A stretch of 64,000 nt of DNA from NCBI RefSeq assembly GCF_020831405.1, contig NZ_JAJHPU010000046.1, forward strand, positions 1 to 64,000, given 5' to 3'. Below are positions 49,798 through 62,539 of the stretch, in pieces. The notes beneath the pieces were generated by a model that saw only the letters and a program-made list of their open reading frames with translations, did no database searches and was not told the origin of the DNA. Every line of letters begins with the position of its first letter. The first letter of the stretch is position 1. The translations under genes and the position numbers were made by a program. The stretch comes from Pseudomonas oryzagri (GTDB lineage: Bacteria; Pseudomonadota; Gammaproteobacteria; Pseudomonadales; Pseudomonadaceae).

Positions 49798-51150
49798 ATG
49801 CATATCCACATTCTCGGCATCTGCGGCACCTTCATGGGCTCGCTGGCGGTCCTGGCCAAGGAACTCGGCCACCGCGTCACCGGCTCCGACGCCAACGTCT
49901 ATCCGCCGATGAGCACCCAGCTCGAGGCCCAGGGCATCGAGCTGATGCAGGGCTTCGAACCCGCGCATCTCGATCCCGCGCCGGACCTGGTGGTGGTCGG
50001 CAACGCCCTGTCGCGCGGCAACCCGGCGGTGGAGTACGTGCTCAACAAGGGCCTGCCCTACGTCAGCGGTCCGCAGTGGCTGGCCGACCATGTGCTGCAG
50101 GGGCGCTGGGTGCTGGCGGTGGCCGGAACCCACGGCAAGACCACCACCACCAGCATGCTGGCCTGGGTGCTGGAGGACGCCGGGATGAGCCCGGGCTTCC
50201 TGATCGGTGGGGTGCCGCAGAACTTCGCCGTCTCCGCGCGCCTGGGCGGCACGCCGTTCTTCGTGGTCGAGGCCGACGAGTACGACAGCGCGTTCTTCGA
50301 CAAGCGCAGCAAGTTCGTCCACTACCGGCCGCGCACCGCCATTCTCAACAACCTGGAATACGACCACGCGGACATCTTCCCGGACCTCGCGGCCATCGAG
50401 CGGCAGTTCCACCACCTGGTGCGCACCGTGCCCGGCGAGGGTCTGCTGATCCGCCCGGCCGCCGAGGAGGCGCTCGGCCGGGTGCTGGAGATGGGCTGCT
50501 GGACCCCGGTGCAGACCACCGGCCCCGGCGGTCAGTGGCAGGCTCACCTGCTGGCCGAGGACGGCTCGCGCTTCGAGGTGCGCTTCGAGGGCGAACTGCA
50601 GGGCATGGTGGAGTGGGAGTTGACCGGCCGCCACAACGTCGCCAACGCCCTGGCCACCCTCGCCGCGGCGCGCCACGTCGGCGTCACCGCGGCGCAGGGC
50701 TGCGCGGCGCTGTCCAGCTTCAAGAGCGTCAAGCGGCGCATGGAGAGGGTCGCCGAAGTCCGGGGCGTGACCATCTACGACGACTTCGCCCATCACCCGA
50801 CCGCCATCGCCACCACCCTCGACGGCCTGCGCCAGCGCGTCGGCAAGGCGCCGATCATCGCGGTGATCGAGCCGCGCTCCAACTCCATGAAGCTCGGCGC
50901 CCACCGCGACGGCCTGCCCGCCTCGGTGGCCCAGGCCGACCGCGCCATCTGGTATGCGCCGGCCAACCTCGGCTGGGATCTGGCCGCCAGCGTGGCCGGC
51001 GCGACGGTGCCCAGCACCGTGTGCGACTCGCTGGAGGGCATCATCGCCGCGGTCAAGGGCAGCGCGGAGCCCGGCACCCAGGTGGTGATCATGAGCAACG
51101 GCGGCTTCGGCGGCCTGCACGGCAAGCTGGCCAAGGCGCTGGCGGAATAA
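49798..51150 (+). CDS. mpl: UDP-MurNAc:L-Ala-gamma-D-Glu-meso-DAP ligase (Mpl)
   Basis: 450 residues. The opening [20 protein letters not shown], the ATP loop [20 protein letters not shown] and the Mur-ligase signature [17 protein letters not shown] are intact. It attaches recycled murein tripeptide to UDP-MurNAc in the cytoplasm. ubiX follows after 10 bp. It shares a 178-bp divergent gap with ydbH. Confidence 0.96.
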   Translation: MHIHILGICGTFMGSLAVLAKELGHRVTGSDANVYPPMSTQLEAQGIELMQGFEPAHLDPAPDLVVVGNALSRGNPAVEYVLNKGLPYVSGPQWLADHVLQGRWVLAVAGTHGKTTTTSMLAWVLEDAGMSPGFLIGGVPQNFAVSARLGGTPFFVVEADEYDSAFFDKRSKFVHYRPRTAILNNLEYDHADIFPDLAAIERQFHHLVRTVPGEGLLIRPAAEEALGRVLEMGCWTPVQTTGPGGQWQAHLLAEDGSRFEVRFEGELQGMVEWELTGRHNVANALATLAAARHVGVTAAQGCAALSSFKSVKRRMERVAEVRGVTIYDDFAHHPTAIATTLDGLRQRVGKAPIIAVIEPRSNSMKLGAHRDGLPASVAQADRAIWYAPANLGWDLAASVAGATVPSTVCDSLEGIIAAVKGSAEPGTQVVIMSNGGFGGLHGKLAKALAE

Positions 51151-51160
51151 GGAGAGCGCG

Positions 51161-51793
51161 ATGTCCGGACCGGAACGCATCACCCTGGCCATGACCGGCG
51201 CCTCCGGCGCCCAGTACGGCCTGCGCCTGCTCGACTGCCTGGTGCAGGAGGAGCGCGAGGTGCACTTCCTGATCTCGAAGGCGGCACAGCTGGTGGTCGC
51301 CACCGAGACCGACGTCGCCCTGCCGGCCAAGCCGCGGGCGATCCAGGCCTTCCTCACCGAGTACACCGGCGCCGCGCCCGGCCAGGTGCGGGTGTTCGGC
51401 GAGCAGGACTGGATGGCGCCGCCGGCCTCCGGCTCCAGCGCGCCGGCGGCCATGGTGGTGGTGCCGTGCTCGACCGGCTCGTTGTCGGCCATCGCCACGG
51501 GAGCCTGCAACAACCTGATCGAGCGCGCCGCCGACGTCGCCCTCAAGGAGCGCCGCCAGCTGATCCTGGTGCCGCGCGAGGCGCCGTTCTCCAGCATCCA
51601 CCTGGAGAACATGCTCAAGCTGTCTAACCTGGGCGCGGTGATCCTGCCCGCCGCGCCGGGCTTCTACCATCAGCCGCAGACCATCGACGACCTGGTCGAC
51701 TTCGTGGTGGCGCGCATCCTCAACCTGCTGGGCATCCCCCAGGACATGCTGCCGCGCTGGGGCGAGCACCACCGGGTGAGTCCCGATGAGTGA
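51161..51793 (+). CDS. ubiX: Flavin prenyltransferase UbiX
   Basis: 210 residues. It has the flavoprotein fold start [20 protein letters not shown] and the active-site stretch [20 protein letters not shown] plus [20 protein letters not shown]. UbiX makes the prenylated FMN cofactor for UbiD decarboxylase in ubiquinone synthesis, so it depends on the riboflavin genes in this window. It overlaps the next gene by 8 bp. Confidence 0.96.
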   Translation: MSGPERITLAMTGASGAQYGLRLLDCLVQEEREVHFLISKAAQLVVATETDVALPAKPRAIQAFLTEYTGAAPGQVRVFGEQDWMAPPASGSSAPAAMVVVPCSTGSLSAIATGACNNLIERAADVALKERRQLILVPREAPFSSIHLENMLKLSNLGAVILPAAPGFYHQPQTIDDLVDFVVARILNLLGIPQDMLPRWGEHHRVSPDE

Positions 51794-52127
51794 GCCGGCA
51801 GGGACGCCTCCCTTCGTCTGCTTCGGCGCGAAGGCGAGCAGATTCGTCTCTGCAATCCTGCTGCTGGCGCCGCTGCTGCTCGCCGGCTGCGCCAGCGTGC
51901 GCACCCTCGACGCCGCCCAGCCCGGCGCGCCGCTGATCTACTCCGGCACCCGGCTGGACTGGTACAGCCTCAAGGGCGGCTGCTGCCCGCTCGACCATTT
52001 CGGCGCCGAGGCGCCGAAGCATCCCGCCCTCGACCTGCCGGCCAGCGCGCTGCTGGATACCCTGCTGTTGCCGTTGTCGATCGCCGCCGAACTGGGAATC
52101 GGGCTGGGGATCAGGGGCGGGAATTGA
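51786..52127 (+). CDS. YceK/YidQ-family lipoprotein (DUF1375)
   Basis: 113 residues. The lipobox LLLAGCAS is at about residue 30, behind a basic N-terminal stretch, and the family core [14 protein letters not shown] and [18 protein letters not shown] follows. YceK-type lipoproteins are poorly understood small envelope proteins. The start lies inside ubiX; a later start would shorten the signal peptide. Confidence 0.8.
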   Translation: MSEPAGTPPFVCFGAKASRFVSAILLLAPLLLAGCASVRTLDAAQPGAPLIYSGTRLDWYSLKGGCCPLDHFGAEAPKHPALDLPASALLDTLLLPLSIAAELGIGLGIRGGN

Positions 52128-52159
52128 ACGGCCGACCGGGTCGGCGGCGCCGGCCGGGA

Positions 52160-52564
52160 TCAGGCCCGTTGCGCTCTGGCCGCTTCCTTGGCGTATTGCC
52201 GGCCGGCAGTCCCGATCATCAACCAGATGGCCAGCGCATGCAGACCGCCGACCAGGGCGAGGGCAAGAAAGACCGCGCCGAACGAAGGCGGCGAGCTGGC
52301 GCTGGCCAGCAGGACGATGCTCGACTGCAGCAGCAGATCGACGGTCAGCATGCCGACGAAGATCGAGCGCTGTTCCGGAGGGGTGAGATAACGGCCGTTT
52401 TTCTTCGCGAACGCCAGGCAGGCCCAGATGACGGCGCCCATCAAGGCCGCGCTATTGGTGCCGGAGTTGCTCTGCATGCCGAGCAGGTGCATGCCGAGGG
52501 CGATGGCGAACAGCAGGAAAAGGTAGGCGAGGGTGAAGCGGCCGAGCAGGGCGATGAGAGGCAT
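52160..52564 (-). CDS. Small integral membrane protein
   Basis: 134 residues with four likely helices (LAYLFLLFAIALGMHLLGM; AALMGAVIWACLAFA; MLTVDLLLQSSIVLLA; LALALVGGLHALAIWLMIG). The GMQSNSGTNSAALMGA stretch with NGRYLTPPE recalls the ABZJ_00895-type membrane family, but I am not sure. No function is known. The start is fixed at MPLIALLGRF by the upstream AGGAACC; an earlier ATG would add a non-hydrophobic lead. Confidence 0.75.
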   Translation of the reverse strand: MPLIALLGRFTLAYLFLLFAIALGMHLLGMQSNSGTNSAALMGAVIWACLAFAKKNGRYLTPPEQRSIFVGMLTVDLLLQSSIVLLASASSPPSFGAVFLALALVGGLHALAIWLMIGTAGRQYAKEAARAQRA

Positions 52565-52745
52565 CGGGCAGGTTCCTTTGCGGTGACCGGCCCACGCTCC
52601 TGCACGGGCCGGTGCGGGACATCCGGTATCCCGCACCGCTTCATTTAACCCTCAGGGCGTCGGCTGTGGGAGCCCGGAAGGGTGACGCGCTTCACAGCCT
52701 TCTCCGCCGGCGCCAGCGCTGCGCTCACCCGCGCCCGGCGGCTCC

Positions 52746-53612
52746 TCACTCCGCGAGGCCCACCACCTCCCCGCAACTCTCGCTCAACCCGAACCTGCCC
52801 TTGGCGTCGCGGCTCACCCGGCCCATCGCCACCTTGGGATCATGGGTGAACACCAGTCGGCCATTGCGCGCCAGCAGGTCGTCGAGCAGCGCGGTCTTCT
52901 CCTCGATCAGGCCTTCCGGGAAGCGGTCGTAGCCCATGGTGATCGGCAGGTGCACCCAGGGCGCACCGGGGATCAGGTCGCCGGCGAACAGCACGGGGCC
53001 GCCGGGCATGGCGACCTCGGGGAGGAACTGGCCGGGGGTGTGGCCGTCGCTGACGTGAAAGCGCCAGTCGGCACCGAGGGTTGGTGAGGTTTCGCCGTCG
53101 CCGAGCAGCTCCAGGCGGCCGCTGGCTTCGAGCAGTTCGAGCAATTCGGGGATGTACGAGGCGCGGTCGCGGGCGTGCGGCGCCATCGCGCGCTGCCACT
53201 GGCGGCGGCCGGTGACGAAACGCGCGTTGGGGAACAGCAGGCGCGGCGGCTGGCCTTCCTGCCAGGGCGCGAGCAGGCCGCCGGCGTGGTCGAAGTGCAG
53301 GTGGGTGAGCACCACCACGTCGATGTCGGCGTCGGAGAGGCCCTGGGCGGCCAGGCTGTCGAGCAGCACGTGGCGGTCTTCCTGGACGCCGTAACGCTCC
53401 TTCAGTTCCGGGCTGAAGAAGGCGCCGATGCCGGCTTCCACCAGGATGTTGCGCTCGTCCTCGCGCACCAGCAGGGCGCGGCAGCCGAGGTCGATGCGGT
53501 GCAGTTCGTCGGCCGGCATCCAGCGCTCCCACAGGGCGCGCGGCGCGTTGCCGAACATGGCGCCGCCGTCGAGCTTCTGACTGTTGCCGGACAGGGTGGT
53601 CAGGGTACGCAT
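52746..53612 (-). CDS. Metallo-beta-lactamase-fold hydrolase
   Basis: 288 residues. The zinc motif [10 protein letters not shown] is near residue 105, with later metal ligands in [10 protein letters not shown] and [11 protein letters not shown]. The arrangement resembles lactonase or glyoxalase II-like hydrolases; N-acyl-homoserine-lactone cleavage is possible but not shown. It lies just after the acyl-CoA dehydrogenase and its terminator. Confidence 0.88.
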   Translation of the reverse strand: MRTLTTLSGNSQKLDGGAMFGNAPRALWERWMPADELHRIDLGCRALLVREDERNILVEAGIGAFFSPELKERYGVQEDRHVLLDSLAAQGLSDADIDVVVLTHLHFDHAGGLLAPWQEGQPPRLLFPNARFVTGRRQWQRAMAPHARDRASYIPELLELLEASGRLELLGDGETSPTLGADWRFHVSDGHTPGQFLPEVAMPGGPVLFAGDLIPGAPWVHLPITMGYDRFPEGLIEEKTALLDDLLARNGRLVFTHDPKVAMGRVSRDAKGRFGLSESCGEVVGLAE

Positions 53613-53683
53613 GGTCGAATCCTTGTTGTTCTTGTCGGGACGAGACCGCCAAGGCTACTCCGGCCCCGGGCGGCCCGCAGCAG

Positions 53684-53721
53684 AAAAAAGACGCGGCGAC
53701 CGTGGAGCGGACCGCCGCGTC
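53684..53721 (-). terminator. Terminator after the acyl-CoA dehydrogenase gene
   Basis: On the - strand gacgcggcg (53721-53713) pairs with cgccgcgtc (53698-53690), followed by a run of six T. It separates the dehydrogenase from the MBL-fold gene. Confidence 0.88.
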
Positions 53722-53729
53722 AAACGGAC

Positions 53730-55511
<1,782 letters not shown>

Positions 55512-55556
55512 GTCAAACCTCGTGGATCGGGCGCCGGGGCGCCGGGTGGTTCGTGC

Positions 55557-55587
55557 GGCCCCGGCCATCCAGAAGAATGGCCGGGCC
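55557..55587 (-). other. Hairpin between actP and the acyl-CoA dehydrogenase gene
   Basis: cccggccat/atggccggg with one bulged base form a strong stem around an 8-nt loop. No T-tract follows on the - strand; it may pause transcription or act as a processing site. Confidence 0.4.
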
Positions 55588-55600
55588 GCCAGTACGGTAG

Positions 55601-57274
55601 TCAGTGGGCGAGCGCGGCGGCCGAGCCGAGGCCGGTCTGCGCGCGTACGAACTGGTCGTCGAAGGCCGCCTGCTCGCGCGCGGCGCGGGCGCTGCGGTCG
55701 AGCTTGGAGACGACCACTATGACCAGGAAGGCCAGCGGCATGGAGATCAGCGCCGGATGGTCGTAGGGGAAGATCGCCTTGGCGTGGCCCAGCACGGTGA
55801 CCCACACCGCCGGCGAGAGGATCACCAGCAGCATGGCGCTGACCAGGCCGGCGATGCCGCCGCACAGCGCGCCGCGGGTGGTCAGGCCCTTCCAATACAT
55901 GGCCATGATCAGCACCGGGAAGTTGGTCGAGGCGGCGACGCCGAAGGTCAGGCCGACCAGGAAGGCGACGTTCTGCTTCTCGAACAGGATGCCGAGCAGG
56001 ATGGCGACGATGCCCAGGCCCACGGTGGCCAAGCGGGTCACGCGCATCTCGTCCTTCTCGCTGGCCTTACCCTTCTTCAGCACGGTGGCGTACAGGTCGT
56101 GGGAGATCGCCGAGGCGCCGGCCAGGGCCAGGCCGGAAACCACGGCGAGGATGGTGGCGAAGGCCACCGCGGAGAGGAAGCCGAGGAACAGGTTGCCGCC
56201 GACCGCCTTGGCCAGGTGCATGGCCACCATGTTGCCGCCGCCGATCAGCGCGCCCTTGGTGTCGCCGCCGACGAAGTACTGCGGGTCGCTGCCGACGATG
56301 ACGATGGCGGCGAAGCCCAGGGTGGCGACCACCAGGAAGAAGAAGCCGATGAAGCCGGTGGCGAAGAACACCGACTTGCGCGCCTCCTTGGCGTTGGGCA
56401 CGGTGAAGAAGCGCATCAGGATGTGCGGCAGGCCGGCGATGCCGAACACCAGGCCGAGCGACATCGAGGCGGCGTTGAACGGGTCGGCGAGCATGCTGCC
56501 CGGGCCCATGATCGCCTTGCCGATGGCGTGGGTGTCGACGGCGCGGGAGGCCAGCGTCGAGTAGCTGAAGCCGAACTCGGCCATCGCCAGCAGCGCCAGG
56601 GTGGTGCCGCCGGCGAGCAGCAGCACGGCCTTGATGATCTGCACCCAGGTGGTGGCGATCATGCCGCCGAAGATCACGTAGACCAGCATCAGCGCGCCGA
56701 CCACCATCACCGCCACCGGATAGTCGAGGCCGAACAGCAGCTTGATCAGCTGGCCGGCGCCGACCATCTGCACCACCAGGTAGCAGCACACCACGGTCAG
56801 CGAGCCGAACGCGGCGAAGGTGCGGATGCGCGTCTGGTCGAGGCGATAGGAGACGATGTCGGCGAAGGTGTAGCGGCCCAGGTTGCGCAGCCGCTCGGCC
56901 ATCAGGAAGGTGATCAGCGGCCAGCCGACGAAGAACGCCACGGTGTAGACGAAGCCGTCGTAGCCCTTGGCGAACATCAGGCTGGACAGGCCGAGCAGGG
57001 TGGCGGCCGACATGTAGTCGCCGGCGATCGCCAGGCCGTTCTGGAAGCCGCTGATGCCGCCGCCGGCGGTGTAGAAGTCGGAGGTGGAGCGGGTCTGCCG
57101 CGCGGCCCACCAGGTGATCGCCAGGGTGGCGAGGACGAACACCAGGAACATGCCGATGGCGTGCAGGTTGAGCGGCTGCTTCTCGGCGGCGGCGACCGCC
57201 GGACCGGCGAAGGCGGCGGCGGGCAGCAGGGCGAGGGCGCCGAGGGTCAGGGTGGCGAGGTTCGGGCGCTTCAT
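55601..57274 (-). CDS. actP: Cation/acetate symporter (ActP, SSS family)
   Basis: 557 residues. A signal-like first segment precedes about thirteen helices. The sodium/solute-symporter signature is seen as [20 protein letters not shown] near residue 75, with [20 protein letters not shown] further on. ActP imports acetate and related short acids. It overlaps the DUF485 partner (ATGA). Confidence 0.94.
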   Translation of the reverse strand: MKRPNLATLTLGALALLPAAAFAGPAVAAAEKQPLNLHAIGMFLVFVLATLAITWWAARQTRSTSDFYTAGGGISGFQNGLAIAGDYMSAATLLGLSSLMFAKGYDGFVYTVAFFVGWPLITFLMAERLRNLGRYTFADIVSYRLDQTRIRTFAAFGSLTVVCCYLVVQMVGAGQLIKLLFGLDYPVAVMVVGALMLVYVIFGGMIATTWVQIIKAVLLLAGGTTLALLAMAEFGFSYSTLASRAVDTHAIGKAIMGPGSMLADPFNAASMSLGLVFGIAGLPHILMRFFTVPNAKEARKSVFFATGFIGFFFLVVATLGFAAIVIVGSDPQYFVGGDTKGALIGGGNMVAMHLAKAVGGNLFLGFLSAVAFATILAVVSGLALAGASAISHDLYATVLKKGKASEKDEMRVTRLATVGLGIVAILLGILFEKQNVAFLVGLTFGVAASTNFPVLIMAMYWKGLTTRGALCGGIAGLVSAMLLVILSPAVWVTVLGHAKAIFPYDHPALISMPLAFLVIVVVSKLDRSARAAREQAAFDDQFVRAQTGLGSAAALAH

Positions 57275-57600
57275 TGGCGGCTCTCCTGCACGAGTTCGGC
57301 GCTCAGGGCGTCGAAGCGGGTATTGGCGCAGCGCACGTACCAGCCGGTGAGCAGCCAGGAGAACAGGATCACCGCCGCGCCGATCGGCAGGCCGACGCTC
57401 AGCGGGCTGCCCTCGGCGAGCGGCTGGTGCAGCCAGGCCGGCGCGAAGGCCACGGTGGCCATGAACAGGAAGTAGACGCCGAGCACCGCGGCGCTCAGCG
57501 ACCAGGCCAGGCGCGAACGGCTCTGCGCCAGCTGGTGGAACTTGGGATTGTTGCGGATGTGGTCGTAGTTCTGGGCATGACGGGAAACGCTGAGGTCCAT
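57271..57600 (-). CDS. DUF485 membrane protein (YjcH family)
   Basis: 109 residues with two membrane helices ([38 protein letters not shown]) and the family motif [20 protein letters not shown]485 proteins are partners of ActP-type symporters. It is co-translated with actP. Confidence 0.92.
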   Translation of the reverse strand: MDLSVSRHAQNYDHIRNNPKFHQLAQSRSRLAWSLSAAVLGVYFLFMATVAFAPAWLHQPLAEGSPLSVGLPIGAAVILFSWLLTGWYVRCANTRFDALSAELVQESRQ

Positions 57601-57711
57601 GATCGGGCTCCGAATTGTTGTTGTAGCCGTACCCCGCGGCGGTACGTGAGCGCCGCCGCGCCGTGACGCCCGGCAGGCCGGGCGCCGTCATCCTTGGGGA
57701 AGAGCGTGGGG

Positions 57712-59331
57712 CTAGAGCGCCCGTGCCCAGTCGCGCAGCACGTACTTCTGGATCTTGCCGGTGGAGGTCTTCGGCAGGGCGTCGAACACCACGGTCTTGG
57801 GCACCTTGAAGTGCGCCAGGTGTTCGCGGCAGAAGGCGACGATCTCCGCCTGGCTGGCCTGGTGGCCGTGCTTGAGGGTGACGAAGGCGCACGGCGTCTC
57901 GCCCCACTTCTCGTCCGGGCGGGCCACCACGGCGGCCTCCAGCACCGCCGGGTGGCGGTACAGCACGCCCTCCACCTCGATGGTCGAGATGTTCTCGCCG
58001 CCGGAGATGATGATGTCCTTGAGGCGGTCCTTGATCTCCACGTAGCCGTCCGGGTGGCACACGGCCAGGTCGCCGGTGTGGAACCAGCCGCCCTCGAAGG
58101 CATCGCTGGTGGCGCTCGGGTTCTTCAGGTAGCCCTTCATCACCGTGTTGCCGCGCATGAAGATCTCGCCGAGGGTCTCGCCGTCGCGCGGCACCGGCTC
58201 GAGGGTCTTCGGATCGCCGACCATCACCCCCTCCAGGGTCGGGTAGCGCACGCCCTGGCGCGCCTTGATGCGCGCCCGCTCGTCGAGCGGCAGGGCGTCC
58301 CACTCCTCGTGCCAGGCGCAAACGGTGACCGGGCCGTAGACCTCGGTGAGGCCGTAGACGTGGGTGACCCTGATGCCCATCTCCTCCACCGCGCCGATCA
58401 CCTTGGCCGGCGGCGCGGCGCCGGCGACCATGGCGTTGACCGGATGGTCGATGGCCGCCTTGGCCGAGTCGGGCATGTTGACCAGCGCGTTGAGCACGAT
58501 GGGCGCGCCGCACAGGTGGGTGACGCGGTGCTCGCGGATCAGGGTGAGGATCTTCTGCGGGTCGACCCGGCGCAGGAACACGTGGGCGCCGGCCAGCGCG
58601 GTGATGGTCCAGGGATAGCACCAGCCGTTGCAGTGGAACATCGGCAGGGTCCACAGGTACACCGGGTGGTGGCCCATCGCCCAGGTCATCTGGTTGCCCA
58701 TGGCGTTGAGGAAGGCGCCGCGGTGGTGGTAGACCACGCCCTTGGGGTTGCCGGTGGTGCCGGAGGTGTAGTTGAGGCTGATCGCCTGCCACTCGTCCGC
58801 CGGCCACTGCCAGGCGAACTCCGGATCGCCCTCGGCGAGCAGCGCCTCGTAGTCGAGTTCGCTGACCGCCTCGCCCTCGCCGTACTCCGGGTCGTCGACG
58901 TCGACCACCAGGATCGGCCGGCCGAGCATGCCCACCGCGGCGTGCACCACCTGGTGGAACTCGCGGTCGGCGATCAGCACCTTGGCCTCGCCGTGCTGCA
59001 GCATGAAGGCGATGGCTTCGGCGTCCAGGCGCACGTTGAGGGTGTTGAGTACCGCGCCGATCATCGGCACGCCGAAGTGCGCCTCGAGCATGGCGGGGAT
59101 GTTGGGCAGCATCACCGCCACGGTGTCGCCCTGGCCGATGCCGCGGCCGGCCAGCGCCGAGGCCAGGCGCCGGCAGCGTCGGTAGGTTTCGCGCCAGTCG
59201 CGGCGGATGGCGCCGTGGATCACGGCGAGACGGTCGGGATAGATGCTGGCGGTGCGCTCGATGAAGCTGAGCGGGGTGAGGGCGAGGTGGTTCACGGGTG
59301 CGGGCGCAAGGCCCTGCTCGTAGATCGACAT
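57712..59331 (-). CDS. AMP-forming acyl-CoA synthetase
   Basis: 539 residues. The P-loop [19 protein letters not shown] (near 182) and core motif [20 protein letters not shown] are intact, with the catalytic lysine in [15 protein letters not shown]. It activates a fatty or short acid via an acyl-adenylate; [19 protein letters not shown] resembles the medium-chain/dimethylsulfoniopropionate-like group, but the substrate is open. It starts the carboxylate gene group and is divergent from the kinase. Confidence 0.93.
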   Translation of the reverse strand: MSIYEQGLAPAPVNHLALTPLSFIERTASIYPDRLAVIHGAIRRDWRETYRRCRRLASALAGRGIGQGDTVAVMLPNIPAMLEAHFGVPMIGAVLNTLNVRLDAEAIAFMLQHGEAKVLIADREFHQVVHAAVGMLGRPILVVDVDDPEYGEGEAVSELDYEALLAEGDPEFAWQWPADEWQAISLNYTSGTTGNPKGVVYHHRGAFLNAMGNQMTWAMGHHPVYLWTLPMFHCNGWCYPWTITALAGAHVFLRRVDPQKILTLIREHRVTHLCGAPIVLNALVNMPDSAKAAIDHPVNAMVAGAAPPAKVIGAVEEMGIRVTHVYGLTEVYGPVTVCAWHEEWDALPLDERARIKARQGVRYPTLEGVMVGDPKTLEPVPRDGETLGEIFMRGNTVMKGYLKNPSATSDAFEGGWFHTGDLAVCHPDGYVEIKDRLKDIIISGGENISTIEVEGVLYRHPAVLEAAVVARPDEKWGETPCAFVTLKHGHQASQAEIVAFCREHLAHFKVPKTVVFDALPKTSTGKIQKYVLRDWARAL

Positions 59332-59526
59332 GGCAATATCCGCTGGCTGATTGTTAGCTCTGTTCTTGTTCGCTCATCGATGCGGCGCGGCCGGATCGAC
59401 GACCTGCGGCACCACGTCCTTGTGGTGACTTGTCTCGAGCATAGATCGGTTCTGCGGAAATGTGTATAGGTTTTTATCTAATCTAATATAGTATAACTAC
59501 CATATCAGTTGGAGAGGCCAGAAAAG

Positions 59527-61830
59527 ATGGCGCAGACGGACCCCCGGCCGGCGGATCTGCCGCGCGAATTGCGCGAACTGTTGCGCCTGACCGGCGCGGC
59601 GGTGGCGCGCGACGAACTGGCCGACGCCCTGCTGCGTCTGGCGCAGGCGCGCCCGGAAGTGGCGCAGGCCTACTACCTGGCCTGGCAGCCGGCGGCCGGC
59701 ACCTACGCCGAACTGGGCAGCGCCCGCCGCCTGCCGCCGGGCGCCGGCGATCCGGCGCAGGCCAGCGATGCCGCGCTGTTCACCGCCCTGGCGGCGCGCG
59801 GCGAGCTGAGCGTCGCGGACTTGCGCGTGCTGCCCTGCTGGCTGGCCGGCCGCCTGCGCCGCGCCGGCATCCACGACGGCGTGGCCCTGGCCCTGGAACT
59901 CGCCTCCGGCGAGCCCGGCCTGCTGCTGCTGGTGCTCGCCGAGGGCGTCGCGCCGGGACTGGCCGGCTGGCTCGGCGAGCTGCTCGGCGCGCTGCTGGGC
60001 CTGGCGCGCCGGCCGGTGCCGGCGGCGCCGCTGCTGCAGGCCGACGATGCGCCGAGCCTGTTGCTCGATGCCGGCGGCGCCCTGCTCGATCTCAACCGCG
60101 CCGCCCACCGCCTGCAGCACGACTGCGCGCTGGCCGCGCCGCTGGCGCTGCTGCCGGTCAACCACCGCCAGCTGGTGCAGGCCTGTCGCCGCCAGCACCG
60201 CGCCGTGGGGCCGGTGGCCGCCGAGGTCGGCGGGCGCAGCCTGCTCTGGCAGTTCATCCCCGGCGAAGAGGGCCGTGTGCTGGCCCGTGGCCGCGACGCC
60301 AGCGAGCAGCTGCGCGGCGAGCGCGAGGCGGCGCAGGCGCGCCGCCTGTACCGGGTGATCACCGAGAACACCACCGACCTGATCTCCCGGCACACCCCGG
60401 ACGGTCGTTTCCTCGACGCCTCGCCGGCCTCCTGGACCCTGCTCGGCTACTGGCCGGAGCAACTGCGCGGGCTGCGCGTGCGCGAACTGCTGCATGCCGA
60501 CGACCTCGGCCAGATGCGCCAGGCGCGCGAGCAGCTCGAGCGCCTCGGCTACCACACCATGACCTACCGCCTGCGTCACCGCGACGGCCGCTACCTGTGG
60601 TTCGAAACCGCCTCGCGGGCGATCCGCGAGACCTACACCGGCAGCGTGGTGGAGATCGTCAGCGTGTCGCGCGACATCACCGCGCGGGTGCGCGGCGAGG
60701 AGGCGCGCCGGCGCCTGGCCGAGGTGATCGAGGCGACCACCGACCTGGTGCTGTTCATCGACCGCGCCGGCAACCTCACCTACCTCAACCAGGCGGCGCG
60801 GCGCACCCTGGGCCTGGCCGAGGAGGCGGCGCCGCCTTTGGCCGCGCTGCTCGAGCCCGCCGAGCTGGCGCGGCTGCTCGACGACGGCCTGGCCTGCGCC
60901 GAGCGCAGCGGCGTATGGCGCAGCGACATGCGCCTGCACGCGCCGGAGAGTGAGGTCTCGCTGCCGGTGTCGCTGGTGCTGCTGGCGCATGCCGGCGCCG
61001 ACGGCGGCCGCTACTTCTCGCTGGTGGCGCGCGACATGACCGAGCGCGAGCTGCGCGAGACCCAGCTGCGCCGTCACCAGGACGAGCTGGCGCATACCGC
61101 ACGGCTGGTCAGCATGGGCGAGCTGGCCTCGGGGATCGCCCACGAGATCAACCAGCCGCTGGCCGCGGTGGTCAACTACGCCAGCGCCAGCCAGCGCTAC
61201 CTGCAGGGCGCGGCGGACAATCCGCAGGCGCTGGCGCGCGTCGCCCAGGGCCTGGAGCGGATCACCGCCCACGCCAACCACGCCGCCGAGGTGATCCGCC
61301 GCCTGCGCGCCTTCCTGCGCAAGGGCCAGCGGCGCCTGCAGGCGCTCGACCTCGCGACGGTGGCGCGCGAGGCGGTGCGCCTGTGCGCCTGGGAGGCGGC
61401 GCAGGCGCAGGTGGCGATCCTCGACGATCTGCCGGACAATCTGCCGCCGGTGTACGCCGACCGCGTGCTGCTCGAACAGGTGCTGCTCAACCTGCTGCGC
61501 AACGCCATCGACGCCAACCGCGAGGCGCATCCCGGCGCGCCCTCGCGCATCCGCCTGGACGCCGGTCTGGAGAGCGGCGGCCAGCGCCTGTGCATCGGCG
61601 TCGAGGATCAGGGGCCGGGGGTCGGCGAGGTGGAGCTGGAGCAGATCTTCACGCCCTTCTACACCAGCAAGGCCGAGGGCCTGGGCCTGGGGCTGTCGAT
61701 GAGCCGGTCGATCGTCGAGGGCTTCGGCGGCGAGCTGGGCGCCAGCCGCCAGGCCGAGGGGCTGCGGCTGAGCTGCTGCCTGCCGCTGGCCGGACGCGGC
61801 GAGGCGGCGCAACAAGAACAACAGGAGTGA
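59527..61830 (+). CDS. Cytosolic PAS-domain histidine kinase
   Basis: 767 residues without membrane helices. The N-terminal 180 residues look GAF-like and are leucine/alanine rich. Three PAS-like segments follow (about 185-265; 275-395 with RHRDGRYLWFETASRAI; 400-515), then HisKA with SGIAHEINQPLAAVVNY and the ATPase with NLLRNAIDANRE, VEDQGPGVGE and GLGLGLSMSRSIV. ATG 59527 follows GGAGAGG; a TTG at 59509 would include that site. It is followed by its regulator after 3 bp. Confidence 0.92.
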   Translation: MAQTDPRPADLPRELRELLRLTGAAVARDELADALLRLAQARPEVAQAYYLAWQPAAGTYAELGSARRLPPGAGDPAQASDAALFTALAARGELSVADLRVLPCWLAGRLRRAGIHDGVALALELASGEPGLLLLVLAEGVAPGLAGWLGELLGALLGLARRPVPAAPLLQADDAPSLLLDAGGALLDLNRAAHRLQHDCALAAPLALLPVNHRQLVQACRRQHRAVGPVAAEVGGRSLLWQFIPGEEGRVLARGRDASEQLRGEREAAQARRLYRVITENTTDLISRHTPDGRFLDASPASWTLLGYWPEQLRGLRVRELLHADDLGQMRQAREQLERLGYHTMTYRLRHRDGRYLWFETASRAIRETYTGSVVEIVSVSRDITARVRGEEARRRLAEVIEATTDLVLFIDRAGNLTYLNQAARRTLGLAEEAAPPLAALLEPAELARLLDDGLACAERSGVWRSDMRLHAPESEVSLPVSLVLLAHAGADGGRYFSLVARDMTERELRETQLRRHQDELAHTARLVSMGELASGIAHEINQPLAAVVNYASASQRYLQGAADNPQALARVAQGLERITAHANHAAEVIRRLRAFLRKGQRRLQALDLATVAREAVRLCAWEAAQAQVAILDDLPDNLPPVYADRVLLEQVLLNLLRNAIDANREAHPGAPSRIRLDAGLESGGQRLCIGVEDQGPGVGEVELEQIFTPFYTSKAEGLGLGLSMSRSIVEGFGGELGASRQAEGLRLSCCLPLAGRGEAAQQEQQE

Positions 61831-61833
61831 GGG

Positions 61834-62475
61834 ATGGCGGTGGCGCAGGAACAGCTGGTGTACGTGGTCGACGACGACCAGGGCATGCTCGATTCGACCG
61901 TATGGCTGCTCGAGTCGGTGGGGCTCAAGGCGTTGCCGTTCACCAACGGGCGGGACTTTCTGGCCGCCTGCGACCCGTCGCGGCCGGCCTGCGTGCTGCT
62001 CGACGTGCGCATGCCGGGCATGGGCGGGCTGAACGTGCAGGAGGAGCTGCGCGCGCGCGGCCTGGAGCTGCCGGTGATCTTCGTCAGCGGCCATGCCGAC
62101 GTGCCGATCGTGGTGCGCGCCTTCAAGTCGGGGGCCTGCGACTTCCTCGAGAAGCCGTGCAACGAACAGCAACTGCTCGACAGCGTGCAGCAGGCGCTGC
62201 GCCGGCATGCCGAGCGGTTGGCCCGCGAGGGCGGTGCGGCGGCGCTGCGCGCGCGGCTGGACAGCCTCACCCCGCGCGAACGCGACGTGCTGCTGCCGCT
62301 GGTGCAGGGCTACACCAGCCGCGAGATCGCCGAGCAGCTGGCCATCAGCGTGAAGACCGTCGACCTGTATCGCGCCCGGGTGATGAAGCGCATGCAGGCC
62401 GAGCGACTGACCGACCTGGTCGGCATGGCCTGCGTCGCCGGGCTGATCGATCCGCTCGCCGCGCGCGGCGACTGA
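61834..62475 (+). CDS. FixJ/LuxR-type response regulator
   Basis: 213 residues. The receiver (1-125) has VVDDDQGMLD and the phospho-acceptor in CVLLDVRMPGMGG; the KP loop is FLEKPC. The LuxR-type HTH (140-205) is LTPRERDVLLPLVQGYTSRE. It likely regulates the divergent acyl-CoA synthetase group, as TodT/StyR-like regulators do for theirs. Confidence 0.93.
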   Translation: MAVAQEQLVYVVDDDQGMLDSTVWLLESVGLKALPFTNGRDFLAACDPSRPACVLLDVRMPGMGGLNVQEELRARGLELPVIFVSGHADVPIVVRAFKSGACDFLEKPCNEQQLLDSVQQALRRHAERLAREGGAAALRARLDSLTPRERDVLLPLVQGYTSREIAEQLAISVKTVDLYRARVMKRMQAERLTDLVGMACVAGLIDPLAARGD

Positions 62476-62539
62476 GCCCCGCGCGCCCACCCGCCGGCGG
62501 CTGCCTCCCTGGCCACGGGCACAGGCGGAAGCGGGCTTA

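Noticed and set aside
57661-57691. Terminator between the acyl-CoA synthetase and DUF485 genes
   Set aside because: A GC-rich hairpin (gacgcccggc with gccgggcg) exists, but there is no T-tract, so I did not list it as a terminator.
59509-59526. TTG at 59509 as the kinase start
   Set aside because: It overlaps the likely Shine-Dalgarno site GGAGAGG that serves ATG 59527.
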